Assembly (NCBI RefSeq): GCF_032854445.1
Contig: NC_088304.1
Coordinates: forward strand, 28,777,732 to 28,841,731
Source: Liolophura sinensis
Taxonomy: Eukaryota; Mollusca; Polyplacophora; Chitonida; Chitonidae
Direction: 5' to 3'
DNA: 64,000 nucleotides
The notes under the pieces were generated by a model. That model was not told the origin of the DNA, searched no databases, and saw only the letters and a program-made list of their open reading frames with translations. A program made the position numbers and the translations under genes. Numbering within the stretch: position 1 is the stretch's first letter; every line of letters begins with the position of its first letter. Positions 13,601 through 26,600 of this stretch are shown one piece after another.

Positions 13601-13760
13601 ATTTGTTATGGTGGCAGATATGTACTTGTTTGATTGGTGTTTACAGAAGTTTACATTTGTTATAGTGGCAGATGTGTACTTACTTGATTGGTGTTTGCAG
13701 AAGTTTACATTTGTTATAGTGGTAGATGTGTACTTGTTTGATTGGTGTGTAGAGAAGTTT
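13601..13760. repeat. 54-bp tandem repeat, 3 copies
   Basis: TTTGTTATGGTGGCAGAT followed by TGTACTTGTTTGATTGGTG recurs three times at 54-bp spacing. As 54 is a multiple of three, the plus-strand frame stays open with an 18-residue repeat, but there is no other coding evidence. Confidence 0.85.
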
Positions 13761-13761
13761 T

Positions 13762-14061
13762 ACCGGGTCGGATCATACGAAAGATTTTTTAAAATGGTGC
13801 CTTCTGCTCCTTCGCTTGGCGCTCAACACAGAGAGGTTAGAACAATAAAACATGGCTGGTTGGCCCCGTGTGAGTAGGATGTGACTGGGTGGGGTATCGT
13901 GTCTGGACATGATACTTCAGTGGCAGCAACACTTTGGCGGTATGGGCTAGCCCCGCCACAAGAACACGTAATATATGTACATAACTAATGGCTCCTCGTC
14001 GTCATGCGACTGAAAAATTGTTAATTGCGGCGTTAAACATCAAGCGGACATACATACATAC
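13762..14061 (+). mobile_element. SINE family 2, near-complete copy
   Basis: CGGGTCGGATCATACGAAAG (after box B), AAAATGGTGCCTTCTGCTCC, TTGGCGCTCAACACAGAGAG, GGTTAGAACAATAAAACATG, GCTGGTTGGCCCCGTG, GTGACTGGGTGGGGTATCGT, ATGATACTTCAGTGGCAGCA. The tail is GGCTCCTCGTCGTCATGCGA, CTGAAAAATTGTTAATTG, CGGCGTTAAAC, ending in (CATA)n. The last ~60 bases match, in reverse, the tail of the element at 30047-30353. Confidence 0.75.
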
Positions 14062-14278
14062 AAAACTGTTACGTATATGTGAAGGTTTATAACTAGAGAA
14101 AAACCAAAGTGGTTCAAGTATACCATCGCCCTTCGCCAGATACGTTTGCAATCCCCTAACTTAAAACTGCAGCCGAAGATGTGAGAACTTGATTCGAACC
14201 TTATTTGTTAAGGGTCAAACAACCGAAGCGAGTCAACGCTTTAACCGTCTGATCCAGCGACAGTCGATGTGACATGAC

Positions 14279-14457
14279 ATTTACTAATTTATTTATTTCA
14301 TTGGTGTTTTACCAACTGAAGAATATTTCACTTTTTCCACGGCACCCAGAATTATTGTGGGAGGATATCGGGCAGAGTCCGGGAAAACCCATGACCTTTC
14401 GCATGTTGCCGACAGACCTTCCCACGTACAACCGAAAAGGAACCGCAGAAGCATGAC
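14279..14457 (-). mobile_element. SINE family 1, reverse-strand copy
   Basis: Reverse complement of the family 1 3' half: ATTTATTTATTTCATTGGTG, TTTTACCAACTGAAGAATAT, CAGAATTATTGTGGGAGGAT, GAGTCCGGGAAAACCCATGA, CGACAGACCTTCCCACGTAC. Confidence 0.75.
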
Positions 14458-14539
14458 GTGACAAATAATGCAATGTAATGAGCTAAAAATTCAGTTTTGT
14501 GGCAAGACACTTGCTGTAAAAGAGTTTGTAGGACACCCC

Positions 14540-15262
14540 ACTGTAGTGGGAAACCTGATGTTGTCACACCAATGCCAAGTCAGAGACACCTGATGGGAAA
14601 TGTCACAAATGGATACCGAAGACAAGTAATGTTACATCTGACAATGTCACATGAACGTCATGACGAATACACTGGCACCAATGTCCTACATCTCACAGTG
14701 CCACAAGAACGTCACAAAGAAGACACCCGATACGACACCTGGCAATGTCACGAGAGCGACATGCAGATGATCCCCCACACGACAGTGTCACATTAGCGCT
14801 ATGCAGAAGATACTTGACATGATATTTGACACTGTTACAAGAAAGCCATCTGAAGATATCCAACATGACACCTGACAATGTCACAAAAGAGTCTTGGCAG
14901 AAGATACCCGACATGGCACCTGGCAATGGCACAAGAGCTTCATGCAGAAGATGACCGACATGGCACCAGGCAATGGCACTAGAGGGTCATACAGAAGATA
15001 ACCGACATGGCACCTGGCAATGACAGAGGGTCATACAGAGGATGCCCGACATGACACCTGGCAATGGCACTAGAGTGACATGCAGAAGATGCCCGACATG
15101 GCACCTGGCAATGGCACTACAGGGTCATACAGAAGATAACCGACATGACACCTGGCAATGCCACAAGAGGGTCATGCAGAAGATACCCCACGTGACCTGG
15201 CAATGTCACAAAAGTGTCATGCAGAAGACACTCTACATGACACCTTACATGGTCACAATTTC
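14540..15262. repeat. 47-bp minisatellite, about 15 copies
   Basis: ACATGGCACC at 14911 and 14958 gives a 47-bp step. Shared words are CTGGCAATGGCACAAGAG, GTCATGCAGAAGATACCCGA. Units are 80-95 % alike by eye and diverge towards 14540-14700. Confidence 0.85.
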
Positions 15263-15436
15263 CAATAAATGAAAAATCAACAGGTGCCATTTTAAACTGT
15301 TTGCTTCTGGAGATGCTCTCTGAATGTTGATAAAACGAAAATTCTTTTGCCTGTTCCAGGCATTAGATTCCAAACCATAGCAACATCACAAATGCGTGTT
15401 TCTGTATCCGTAAAAATACTCTTGGACAAATGTCGA

Positions 15437-15502
<66 letters not shown>
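15437..15502. repeat. (TA)n microsatellite
   Basis: About 66 bases of alternating T and A, abutting the tail of the reverse-strand SINE that follows. Confidence 0.95.
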
Positions 15503-15504
<2 letters not shown>

Positions 15505-15507
<3 letters not shown>

Positions 15508-15745
15508 TAGTGGTTTAATTGTTGTCTTACACTGCACTCAAGAACATTTCACTTATTCAATGGCAACCAGCATTATGGTGGGAGGAAACCGGACAGAATC
15601 CGAGGGAGATCCATAACCATCCGCTGGTTGCTGGGAGACCTCCCCACGTGCGACCGGGGAACAAGCCAGCATTAGGGCTGGACATGAACTCACCGCCACT
15701 GCATAGGTGAGAGGCGTCAGGGTTGCGTCAACTCGAGAGCTACAA
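15505..15745 (-). mobile_element. SINE family 1, reverse-strand copy
   Basis: Reverse complement of family 1 including body and head: AGCATTATGGTGGGAGGAAA, CCATCCGCTGGTTGCTGGGA, GACCTCCCCACGTGCGACCG, GCTGGACATGAACTCACCGC, GAGAGGCGTCAGGGTTGCGT. One of the two longest copies. Confidence 0.78.
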
Positions 15746-16879
15746 TAGACAACACCAGAACCCTTCCAGCTATGAACTCATAGTTAACTCAGTGCTGTTA
15801 ATTTAAAGAAAGAGACTGTCTTCAATACAGTGTTAAGAATCAATAAACTCTTGTACAGGAAAAAACGTGCATGAAAGACACTTGCTCGCGGAAATTCTAA
15901 GAACTTATTATACACGATAATGCAAGCTGCTTTTTTATTTGTCATTCAGTCATACTGGATTAGTTTATTTTGTCTGTTTACGTCAATATGAGTCTTATTG
16001 ATTTACAAAATCAGGAGCACACAGTCATCTTGGCATCCGATAAATTTGTTTACATGCTGCAGGCGCGAAAATCAGCACAGCGGGTATATATTTAGCCGGT
16101 AATTATAAAACAACATTGCATGCATTTGAGTTGGGCCTGTTGCGAGTCTATAAGCTGAAACTTTCGCACATTTGATTCATTTGCCATATATCACACACCC
16201 ATTCTTATGTAACGTATCCCACCAGTAGGTATACCGTGCTGTGGGGATATAATATTAACATTGTGGGTGGGGTTAGAATGGGGGTGAGGTGGAGGTGGAG
16301 GTGGGGGAGGGGGCTAGAGGAACTCTGTCTTCAATACAAAGCTAAAGGTTGTGGCTGTGCACAGTGAGATGTGCTTTTATCTCCCATATTCAGGCGCACT
16401 CATTGATAAACAATTGTAGAAGGTGCGTGTGAAGTGCTTTTGCTCGAATTCAATCGTCAAAACAATCCAAAGACCTGCTGCGATATTGTTTTAATTTTAA
16501 GCGGTTCACTTTTAGCTAGTTAACACGTGCATGTATACATTCCGACCCGTTTTAGACCTGATGGGGTGCGGCATATAGTTTTGTGGTCCTATATTAAAGT
16601 TCCGATGGCAAAGAAACCCAAATGCCACGGGCTTGTGAGAATATTCACTCGTGAGTGTGTAGTTCTCACGTGTAAGAACAGGAAATCCACAAGCTGTTGT
16701 TTAAAAGCAAATTCTGCAGGACGGTAGGGTAGAAACGGACCAAAAATATTAAAACCAAAATATTTTAGTTTACTGAAAGCAGAGCTAACGACCGCTGCCT
16801 CGCCTTTGCTTCCTTCAACAAAAGAAGAAGAGGACATATGTCGATTTATTGACGCATCTCGTTCCTATCGCGGTGACTG
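15746..16879. other. No gene; purine-rich tract
   Basis: Upstream of the probable promoter. A G-rich tract (GGTGAGGTGGAGGTGGAGGT type) lies at about 16263-16315. Nothing else recognised. Confidence 0.45.
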
Positions 16880-17394
16880 GGGTATACATTAGACAGTGAC
16901 TGCGGCATCATCTCGTGTGAGGTGGGATAAGTCAGGGTTGTCACCCAGGTCCTCACTATCAGTTTACAGGGTTGTCTGTGGCCGGGTTGGCTGTCGTGGG
17001 ACGCGGACTGCTCGTGTGTGTATAATTGCAGTCAGCTGTGGCGGGCCAGAGCGGACGGGGGTTTTGGTGAGTCGGTCGGCAGCGAGCAGTCAGAACGCAG
17101 TTCCTCCTCACGGAAAGTGCGTGGCCTGAGCGCCGGAGACAAAGTAGCAGAGCTCAAGCTATTCGAGCATTGTAGAGTCGGCTCACACACGGCGGGCTGC
17201 AAGGAAAGCGCACGGCTCTTCGTAGAGACGAAAGCTTATATAGCTGCTTGCTTTTTTCGCATCTTTGCAAATTTTCTCCCGCTTTCCATAAATCCACATA
17301 CGTCAGGGTCAATCGTTTTGGAAATTTCTTCGCCTTGGAAATATATTTTTTTCTGGTTTTTGAAGCGAGAAGCTTTTAATTCCACGCAGCAAAA
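16880..17394 (+). promoter_or_regulatory. Probable promoter and 5' leader of the SBSPON-like gene
   Basis: This stretch is visibly richer in G+C and CpG than its surroundings (especially about 16965-17215) and contains no ATG between about 16837 and the start at 17395, as expected of a 5' untranslated leader. A TATATAG motif at 17237-17243 could place a start near 17265-17275, giving a leader of about 125 bases. Alternatively the CpG-rich part may support dispersed initiation further upstream. Neither start can be fixed without transcript data. Confidence 0.45.
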
Positions 17395-17647
17395 ATGCCA
17401 CATGGTCGGCTGATTTTGGGCGGTTTGGTACCGGTGTTGCTGTCGTTGTTTCTCTGGGCAGGCTGCCCCTCAGGGGTGGGGGCTAGCTGTGGACGGGCCG
17501 GCTACTGCTGCCAGGGTCGGAATAATACGTGCTATGGGTACGGGACTAACCTGGCCGGTGAGGGCAATTCCTCCAGCCGCTGCTTTTGTGACGAAGACTG
17601 CACCCGAATGAGCGACTGTTGCATAGATTATGCGGAAGCTTGTCTAG
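17395..17647 (+). CDS. SBSPON: SBSPON-like exon 1: signal peptide and somatomedin-B domain
   Basis: The ATG at 17395 is the first possible in-frame start, because an in-frame TAA lies at 17377-17379. It has A at -3. Residues 6-22 (LILGGLVPVLLSLFLWA) form a hydrophobic signal core, with likely cleavage after GVGA at residue 30. The SMB domain follows with cysteines C32, C38-C39, C46, C63, C65, C69, C75-C76 and C83. The core RCFCDEDC...DCCIDY is diagnostic of SMB. The extra CC-x6-C at 38-46 resembles the SMB variant of SBSPON and TINAG-type proteins rather than vitronectin. The exon ends at CTAG|GTAAGT (donor 17648), phase 1. SMB domains are small disulfide knots used for protein-protein contacts in extracellular matrix. 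Confidence 0.93.
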
Positions 17648-20600
17648 GTAAGTTTTTTTTTTTTTTAAATTTTTAATTCATGTTAAGATTTTACAGGACG
17701 ATATAAGCTACAATTAACATAGATCAAACATACGATGTATTAAGTTTCTTCTTGTATGATCCATGCATCTATTAATAAAGGGTCTGCTTGCCGTCCCCAT
17801 TCCGCCTTAGCTAGGTTCTTCTTACGGCTTCGTCTTCACCCCTGTAGGATGAGGGGAGAGAAAAGTTGATGTGAAATCGGACTCCCCAAACCTTCACAGG
17901 CCCCCAGTGTCGATCGAATTACTTACTTAGACTCTCAAGTCCTCTAACCCATAGATTTGCACCTCCCCCCCATCCCTTCATCAGTTCCACTATAACATTA
18001 GAGCTATTGTCCGCGCGAACTTTCTCATGTTGCATCGGAAGTGGACATATGATGGGGATGCAATATGGGAAAAAAATTGAAGTCAACTTTTCTTGATTTT
18101 TTTTACTCCTTTGTTTTGTTTTCAAGAGATTAAAGGCTTCCTGTGTGAGCCACAGACATGTGCCACGGGAGATAATTTTCTATTATTATCATGTTGCCAA
18201 ATATTTCTTATTTTCAAAAAGATGTCTCAAGCATGTTTCTGACACTATCCACATGTACAAGTCCTAGTTGGCTCGTAAATTGCATATTCAGAGCTATTTA
18301 GTAATTGAACTGATCAACACTAGACTCTAGTAACATAGGCCTGTATGTATATATCGTCATTCCAAAAAATTCATACTCATATATTACAATTTGTCATCCA
18401 TGTAATTATTCGTAATTAGTTTAATAATGTAGGATGAGGGAGGGGGAAAAAAGGGCAAAATTAGAAGACGCTGCTACTTGTAATCCAGTTGACTTTTGAG
18501 ACTCGTACATTTGCCCAGAGGGCACGTACGTAGATGAGGAGTTACTTTGAAGTGTTTTTAGTGTGTAGTTGTGACGGACAGGTCACATACTCTCTAACAA
18601 TGGGATGGTTGGTAAGGATAACGCTCAGGTCGGCAGCCCTGTGTACGTTTGAACTTGCTGGCCTCATTCGCAGCCCATTCAGAGGGGCCAAGTGGTTCTG
18701 TTATCAAGCGAAATGTTTATTTATCGGTTACAAAAGGTCCTTTTGTTGTTTGAGTGCTTGGGCCGAGCATCTCGTGCTTTGCCTTTTGCGGGAGCCGTTT
18801 ACGTAATGTGACAATCGGAGGCTCAACAGGGTGAAACTCGCTTGTCTTAGTAGTCTGACTGATCTCTATGTACAGACCACACAAGCTTGGTGCAGCCACT
18901 CGGATGAACTGGAGCGTGGATTTAGAACTTAACCCTTATTAAGTAAATCATCAGCCACTTAGTACCGAAGAGTAATTATAGACAACGAACCACTGTTCTG
19001 CAAGCCTAAAGGTATACTGGAGTCTGAAGGCTTTTAATTGATTTGTTCATGGCGTGCATGTATCTGTCATTCACCATCAAACAAGAATGATATATACATC
19101 TAGCTAATTGTTTAATTATTTGGAACGTCTATCAGTTATTAGGGAGTTGTAAAGTGTAGGTTGCTGCCTATTGGTTGGCATTGACCTCCTTCTTTAGATG
19201 CTTATTGTGAAAAACAGATTCCTCAATGAACTGAGGGGCCGCCATGGCTCAGTTGGTTAGGGTGCTAGTTATTGTATTCATGAGTGGGGAATCCCTTGTA
19301 GCTCACATAATTGTTGGAGCAGAGTTATGGATTGATCAAATTATGTACAATGTGTAAAGGTTTAAGATGATTCATGGCGTAGTGTGGGAAACACCCTTCG
19401 TAATTGGCACCATCACGCTCATGTCAGGGGTGTGTCTTTGGGCAAGGCAGGATTTAGTTATTAAATAGAGGAATTTGATGATGGAGTTTAAATTTCAAAT
19501 GAGAGCGGAAATTTTAAGTTCATTATGGCAAGATGTTACTAATTTCCTGCCAGTGGGCTGCCGAGAGTTCATGCTGTAGTTACATTTCACCCATTCAGCT
19601 GGTTGTGTCTCATTTACTTTGATACAATGTGCTTGTACATTAAATTATCAGTTAATTTAAAGTCAGGACTATCATGTATTATATCGTGTAACTGATGGAG
19701 GAAATAGTCATCCTTTCTTAATTAGATAACCCATTGAAACGAAAAAGAAAAATTCTTGAGGATGGTGTTTAACATAATTGAAATAAGTGAACGTATGTAT
19801 ATTATTAAATTAATTGTCATATCTATCTTTAAATCAACCGGAGTGTTCCTAGATTGCACCACATAAATCTCAACACTGACATTCATCCCATTGCTACTGG
19901 TTGCAAATCCTATGCAAAGCATTTGCTTAATTAATTGTGTTTTTCTTAACCTGCATTAATATCCTTGATATAGATCCGAATTTGTATAACTGAACTGGAA
20001 AGTTATTTGCCCTTTTTTATTCGGAACAGAAGTTCCCACTTCATTTACCATTTCCAGTTATTCTTACCTTCAAAATACTTCTAGGCCAAAGTACATTCCA
20101 ATTCTAACCTTTACAGTAGAAATAGCCAATGTAGACGTCATGGGAAGGAACTTGAAAACACCCACTCTAATCATAACAGCAGCCAGCACAGTGTATGTAT
20201 GCCTCTTATTGTATGCTCCTCTGACCTATCAGGGTCATGTGTGGAAAGGCATGTCAGCAACCTGCGGATGGTCGTGGGTTCTCCTCCCACCATAATGCTG
20301 GCTGCTGTCCTAAAAGTGAAATATTCTTGCATACGGCGTAAAACACCAATCAAATCAGTTATCTGTTTTCTCTCTCATTATGTGCAAGACTGCAAGTTTA
20401 AACTACTGTTTTCAGATTGGCTGAATGAAATATTTGATGGTTTATACCTGACTTCAGTATTAAAAAGACTGACTGCTAATCTCTTTTGTACATAACCATC
20501 CTTATACTATGAGTAAAACTTATAATGGTTGTTGGTAGTGGGTCTTAATTGAAATTATCAATTTTTTAACATTCTGTTTACAGGGGTATAAAAATCTCTG

Positions 20601-23600
20601 ATTTGACTCAATTTAGATCTAAACCAATTTGCTCCTGTGCTTTGTGTGAAGACAGTATACCTGTCTTATGGCAGATATGTGATCAAATGTACCTTACCCT
20701 CCCTTGTTCCCCCCACTCCTATCTCTCTCTCTCTCTCTCTTCACACACCCCACCTCCACTCGCCTCTGATAAGATTAAGTCCTTGCTAGATCTTAGAGGC
20801 TATGCAAACAGTGTTAAAATGGTATCAGGTAGATACTTATGCCTCTGTATCTCTGATCAGATGTTTGACCATATCCTGGACACTGCTGGATGAATGTAAT
20901 ACCTCTAAAAATGTTCTAGACAAAACAAAAATTCAACAAATTAAAATGTTGTCAGTTTTCTAATTGAGAAAACTTTACTGAGGTGCATATTCTTAGCGAG
21001 CAACCAATTTTCCAATCTTTAAGAAGATTGGTGCTCAATTAGGAGGGTCGCTTCATTTAATTGTGCAAAGAAAAGGCCATCTTCATCAGTTCATAAAGTA
21101 TTTGTGTGAAAAGGTAAAATTGTTTTTTCTGAGAGGTGATTTATAAACAAGAGGTGATTTGTAAACAATATTGTTCCAGGTTATTTTCAGAGGAATTATG
21201 CGTACCAATTTGAGTTAACAACACAGGGTTTTTTCCAGAGGAATTATGGTTCCAATTTGGGTTAACAACACAGGGGTTATTTTCAGAGGAATTATGCGTA
21301 CCAATTTAAGTTAACAACACAGGGTTTTTTCCAGAGGAATTATGGTTCCAATTTGGGTCAACAACACAGGGTTATTTTCAGAGGAATTATGGTACCAATT
21401 TGAGTTAACAACACAGGGGGTTTTTTTCCAGAGGAATTATGGTTCCAATTTGGGTTAACAACACAAGGGTTATTTTCAGAGGAATTATGCGTACCAATTT
21501 CAGTTAACAACATAGAGGTTATTTTCAGAGCAATTATGGCATCAATTTGAGTTAACTACACAGGTTATTTTTAGAGGAATTATGGCATCAATTCGAGTTA
21601 ACAACTTAGGGATTCTGCGATTATACTATAGTTTCTGCCTCAGGGGGCCAAAGTTTGATGGGTGAGGCCTGGGGCCTACTTTGGGAAATGCCTATTTGAA
21701 CCAGGGTGAGGCCTGGGGCCTACTTTGGGAAATGCCTCTTTGAACCAGGGCAAACATACAAAATTCTCAAACTTCACATGAGTGTGAAGGACTTTTTATA
21801 CTCACAGTGTCATGCCCCCGTATATGCTGTACTAAAAGCAGAAATTAAAACGTTCTTGCCAGCTATGATTATCAATTTTGAACATCGTGGCCTTAAAGCT
21901 TGATGATTCTTTTAATTCTTGTCACATTCATCAATCCCAATGCAAGATAACTTATGAAAGCACTGTTCAGATTTTTCCAGCAAGTCTGAAACATGTCAGA
22001 TTTTTCCGGGTCTTAAAATTTCTAGCTACAATTAAGTGGCCTAATACTCATGGTATTGTCACTTAACAATAATATTAAGCCAACAGCTCAGGGTGGGTGG
22101 TGCCATGGCAAAAGGGACTATAGAGTGGGTACAAGAGGTACTTGAAGTTAATTGATGGTGTTGTGAGTTAGGTGCTAATTCTTTCACAACAGCTGACTGG
22201 CTATTTCCTGTCCATTACCCACTGTCCTTTTTTAGAGGTAGGGCAGGGACAAAAGAGCTGTTCAAATCGAAATGAGTGCTCCTGAAACTCACCAGGTCAA
22301 CTCACGGGATGCGCCTCAGCGCCCAACTTCTTAACACTGCAACTGGCCATTTGCAGTTCCTGTGTACTTCAGATTCTTGCTGTTAGGAAGTCCTGACTAT
22401 TTGACTCAGGTCATATACCTGTAGGTTATACGTGGCCTCATTCACTGACAAGATGTGGCTGCATTACCCCTTCTAAAATATTTGGTGCACATTGAACAAG
22501 GTAACCAGGCAAGGAGAAGCATAGGTCTAAAAAGTATTAAAAGGTTATTGAACAAAATATTGAAGTGTTTCTTAAACGTGAGGAAATGAACATTTAGACC
22601 TGTAAAAGTTTTGACTGATCACATAAAGTATGTGTATTTCAACATGAAAATTATATCATTATATTTTAATTTCAACAATGTATACATGAGCTTTATTGTT
22701 GCTTTCTAACACTATAAGTGTTGAGTTTTCCAATAGCAAACAGAAATTGTGAGATGCTACTTAACATGTTTCCCAAAGGTTTGTATAGGTAGACCACTAA
22801 AAATCCTGAATAAATAGTAATATAGTCTATTAAGCCTGACAGTCGATGAGTTACTGTTTAAATTATTCTGTATCAAAACTGGAAAGTCTATAGCCTATCT
22901 ATAAAGAAACATTTTATGGAAGCAGTAGGTGAGCATAGAGACCCTGTTTCTCACCTTCTCTTGAACAAGGTTACATTGTACATGTATGTACATGTAGTTG
23001 AATGTACCATCCACCTGGAAAGATCAAAGGGTTTCCCATGGCTTTATCCGGTACACCTGTGCTATAACATTACCGTGCAGAAGCTCAGGTGAGTATGGAT
23101 TAAGATTCTGAGATTTACCTGGTCAGTCATTATGTCAATATTGAATCAGCTCCTTACCGCCCGTCCTTTTATCAGAAAGATTATTGTTGTAAGAGTAAAG
23201 ATGACAAGCCCCCCCCCCCCTCTCCCACAACCATTCATAGGAAAACACAATACCTGTGCGGAGTTGACCTAGTTTTAGTGATACAGTTTACCTGACCCGT
23301 ATAATAAATCATTGACCTACTTATTGACAGATGACCTCTAAAGTAGCATATCATAACTTCTGGTTAAGGGGGAATTTACTTTTATGACTTTGTCCCCCTG
23401 CAAAAGTTCAAGCGCTTAGATTTTAATATGGTTCATGTTAGATATGCATTGTTGCCGCAAACGCAGTGTTATTGACAGACACTCTCATGATATGTGATTG
23501 TAATATTCCTATCTCCATGGAACTGTAGTTTGTATAAAACAGGTACATGCAGACGTTGTAGTGTAGTATTGGTGGGTATTGTGGTGAGTGCTGATTGCTG

Positions 23601-26600
23601 AGTTCTCTTCCAAGTGTTGAGTCTTTTATGACTGCAAATATGGTAGTAGGCAAATTCTGCAAGGTACCTGTTCAATTGTAACTTACCACAAGAGATGTTT
23701 AGAGTTTGAAATGATACTTTTGATGCCAACACTTACATTTTTCTGACAAGAAATTATAATCAGTCTTCACATTGACAAAAATCTTCAGTGGACTTATAAG
23801 GTCTATGAATCGATTAGAATGAAACAAAAATGTGTTACTTGAAAAAAGCTAAACGCTAAGTGAAATATAGAGGCCGCCCTCAGGAGCCGATTTCACGATG
23901 ATGTCATACATATACGATAATCAACATTTGTAGGACAATGGTATGGTAATAGTGACGTGAAAAATATCGTAAGACAAATAGTGACGTGCAAAATATCGTA
24001 AGACAAATAGTGACGTGCAAAATATCGTAAGACAAATAGTGACGTGCAAAATGTCGTAAGACAAATAGTGACGTGCAAAATATCGTAAGACAAATAGTGA
24101 CATGCAAAATATCGTATGACAAATGTACGACTAAAATGAAAAGTTAGTACGCTCCTATGTGAAACTGGACCCAGTACTCTATAGTGCTCAGACGAAAACA
24201 ACATGGTTTAATGAGTTTGTTTGTGAATGAATAGCAGAAAATTCTTCTTCTTATGGCAGCTAATTCTGTTTGTTTGTTATGCTTGAACAAACTGTTACTG
24301 CAGCACACCTTTTGTTTAAATATATGTAGACACAAAACTACAGATATAAAATGACATATGATAGGTATTATTTAATGTATAAAATGGGCTCTAGGGCAAT
24401 GGGTGTGAGTTAACTGATGCAGATTGCCTAATTTCCTCTTTGTTATGAATTTGCGTTTCATTTATTGTGCACATACAGTATAATTTATAGGCAGAATAAT
24501 TTCAACTGAGTGCTTCTAGTTCAAATGCCTGAAGCTTTGCGCTTTTCAAAAGACAAAGTAAAAAAAAAAAAAACATTAGTTACAATTATTCTGCTTTATC
24601 GCATGTTTTTTAAGGTGTTTGTTCAAGCAAATTCTGAGGGCATTTACTCTGTGAAAACTGATAAAATTATACTTTTTGTGATGCCCTGTAACTGGTCAAT
24701 CCAACCAATTTAGTTTTGCCTCCAAAATCATTTTAAAAATGTGCATAAATTGCAATGACATTTGCTCTTTTACATGCAGAAAGGCTGAGAAATGATGTAT
24801 ATATATAAAGCAGGCTTCTCCTGTATGGATTCACATGACTGCCTTATCTACAGTATATGGTATTGATATGTGCCTTAAATTTTCATGTGTCAGTTTGTGG
24901 TCACAGATCAAAGAGGGCTTTTCCTGTTTCAGTTTTTGGTCACAGTATAAAACAGGGCTTTTCCTGTTTCAGTTTTTGGTCAGTATAAGACAGGGCTTTT
25001 CCTGTTTCAGTTTTTGGTCACAGTATAAAACAGGGCTTTTCCTGTTTCAGTTTTCGGTCACAGTATAAAACAGGGCTTTTCCTGTTTCAGTTTTTGGTCA
25101 CAGTATAAAACAGGGCTTTTCCTGTCTCAGTTTTTGGTAACAGTATAAAACAGGGCTTTTCCTGTTTCAGTTTTCGGTCACAGTATAAAACAGGGCTTTT
25201 CCTGATTCAGTTTTTGGCCACAGTATAAAACAGGGCTTTTCCTGTTTCAGGTTTTGGTCAGTATAAAACAGGGCTTTTCCTGTTTCACTTTTTGGTCACA
25301 GTATAAAACAGGGCTTTTCCTGTTTCAGTTTTTGGTCACAGTATAAAACAGGGCTTTTCATTGTGGGCAGCAGCATATGCTTCACATATTTTCACAAATA
25401 AAAGGCATAAATTGACCAATGAGGTTGCAGGTTGGGAGAAATCTATGTCCAATATAACGCTGGGACATCAGAGTAGAATATGTTCATATGATCAGAAGAG
25501 TTTGTTTTGCTCCTAAAGAAGTGCTGCTTTTCACTCTAACATTAGTGTTTTTTTTTAAAGTGACACAATTTGATGGAATCTGACTGATTTAAGTATGTTT
25601 GATTCATGGTCTTAGCAGAAAAATTTAAGTATTGACATGAAAAGTATTTTTTTTAGGGGCTCTATGTGCTTCCCTAATTTCAGGTGAATACAGTATAATG
25701 TAATTGCAAGGATAAAAGAACAGGAGAGATTCTCGATGAGTTGTTTGACCAGTAAAAGGGCATTCTGCCATCTGGAAATTTATACATAAGGGCACCTTTG
25801 GTCGTTTTCTATAGCCTGGTATTTATGGCTTATTATTTTGGATTAAATCACAGTGAAATTAAGCTATGACAAAGCTGGTGAAATATGTTTATCAGGGATA
25901 TTATGACATTTAGTAATAATTAATATGTAATATGTCAAACTGACGCTTGAAAGTTGCTGTATTTAACACATGGTGGTGATGAAATACAGGTTTGTACTAA
26001 AGAATGCATTTCCGCTTGAAATTCCATGTGTGTATATTAAGCTAAACAATTCCTTGTTAATTGTGAATTAAGTAATGAATCTGTTCATTAATTACCCATG
26101 AATTGTTACAGAATCAAGGCACCCATATCGTAGGCCCACAGGAAGAATTAGTTCAGTTTGCTCTTTAAAGGCCAAGTGAGATGAAAGTTAACAAGGAAGT
26201 ATTCACTGAATAGTAAAGCATGTGGATACCCCAAAAGATCCCAAATGTCGCCCAGAAATGGCATTCTAGAGGCAGATAAATACCATAAAATATCACTTTT
26301 GTGCTGAAATATACATTTTTCCAGTGGAATATCACAGTACTTTCCAAACCAGCTTTAAAGCACTTTTCTAGAATCATTAGAATTCTCAGAATATTTAAAA
26401 GATTGAGGTAGATAGAGCAAATTAGTCATGGGCGAAATTTAAGGTCATTTAGGGTAATTTGAATTGCATCATTAAAGTTATGACAGGTAATTTTAATACA
26501 TTACATTTAAACTTTGAGACAACATCATATCTGTTATTTTAATCATCAGGTCCCACGGACCTCAAAGTGGGCCTTAGACTGCAGTCAAAATTTAAATCAC

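Noticed and set aside
19237-19310. Possible functional tRNA gene because of a perfect box A
   Set aside because: Box B is degenerate and no cloverleaf can be formed by eye. The head matches SINE heads in the window.
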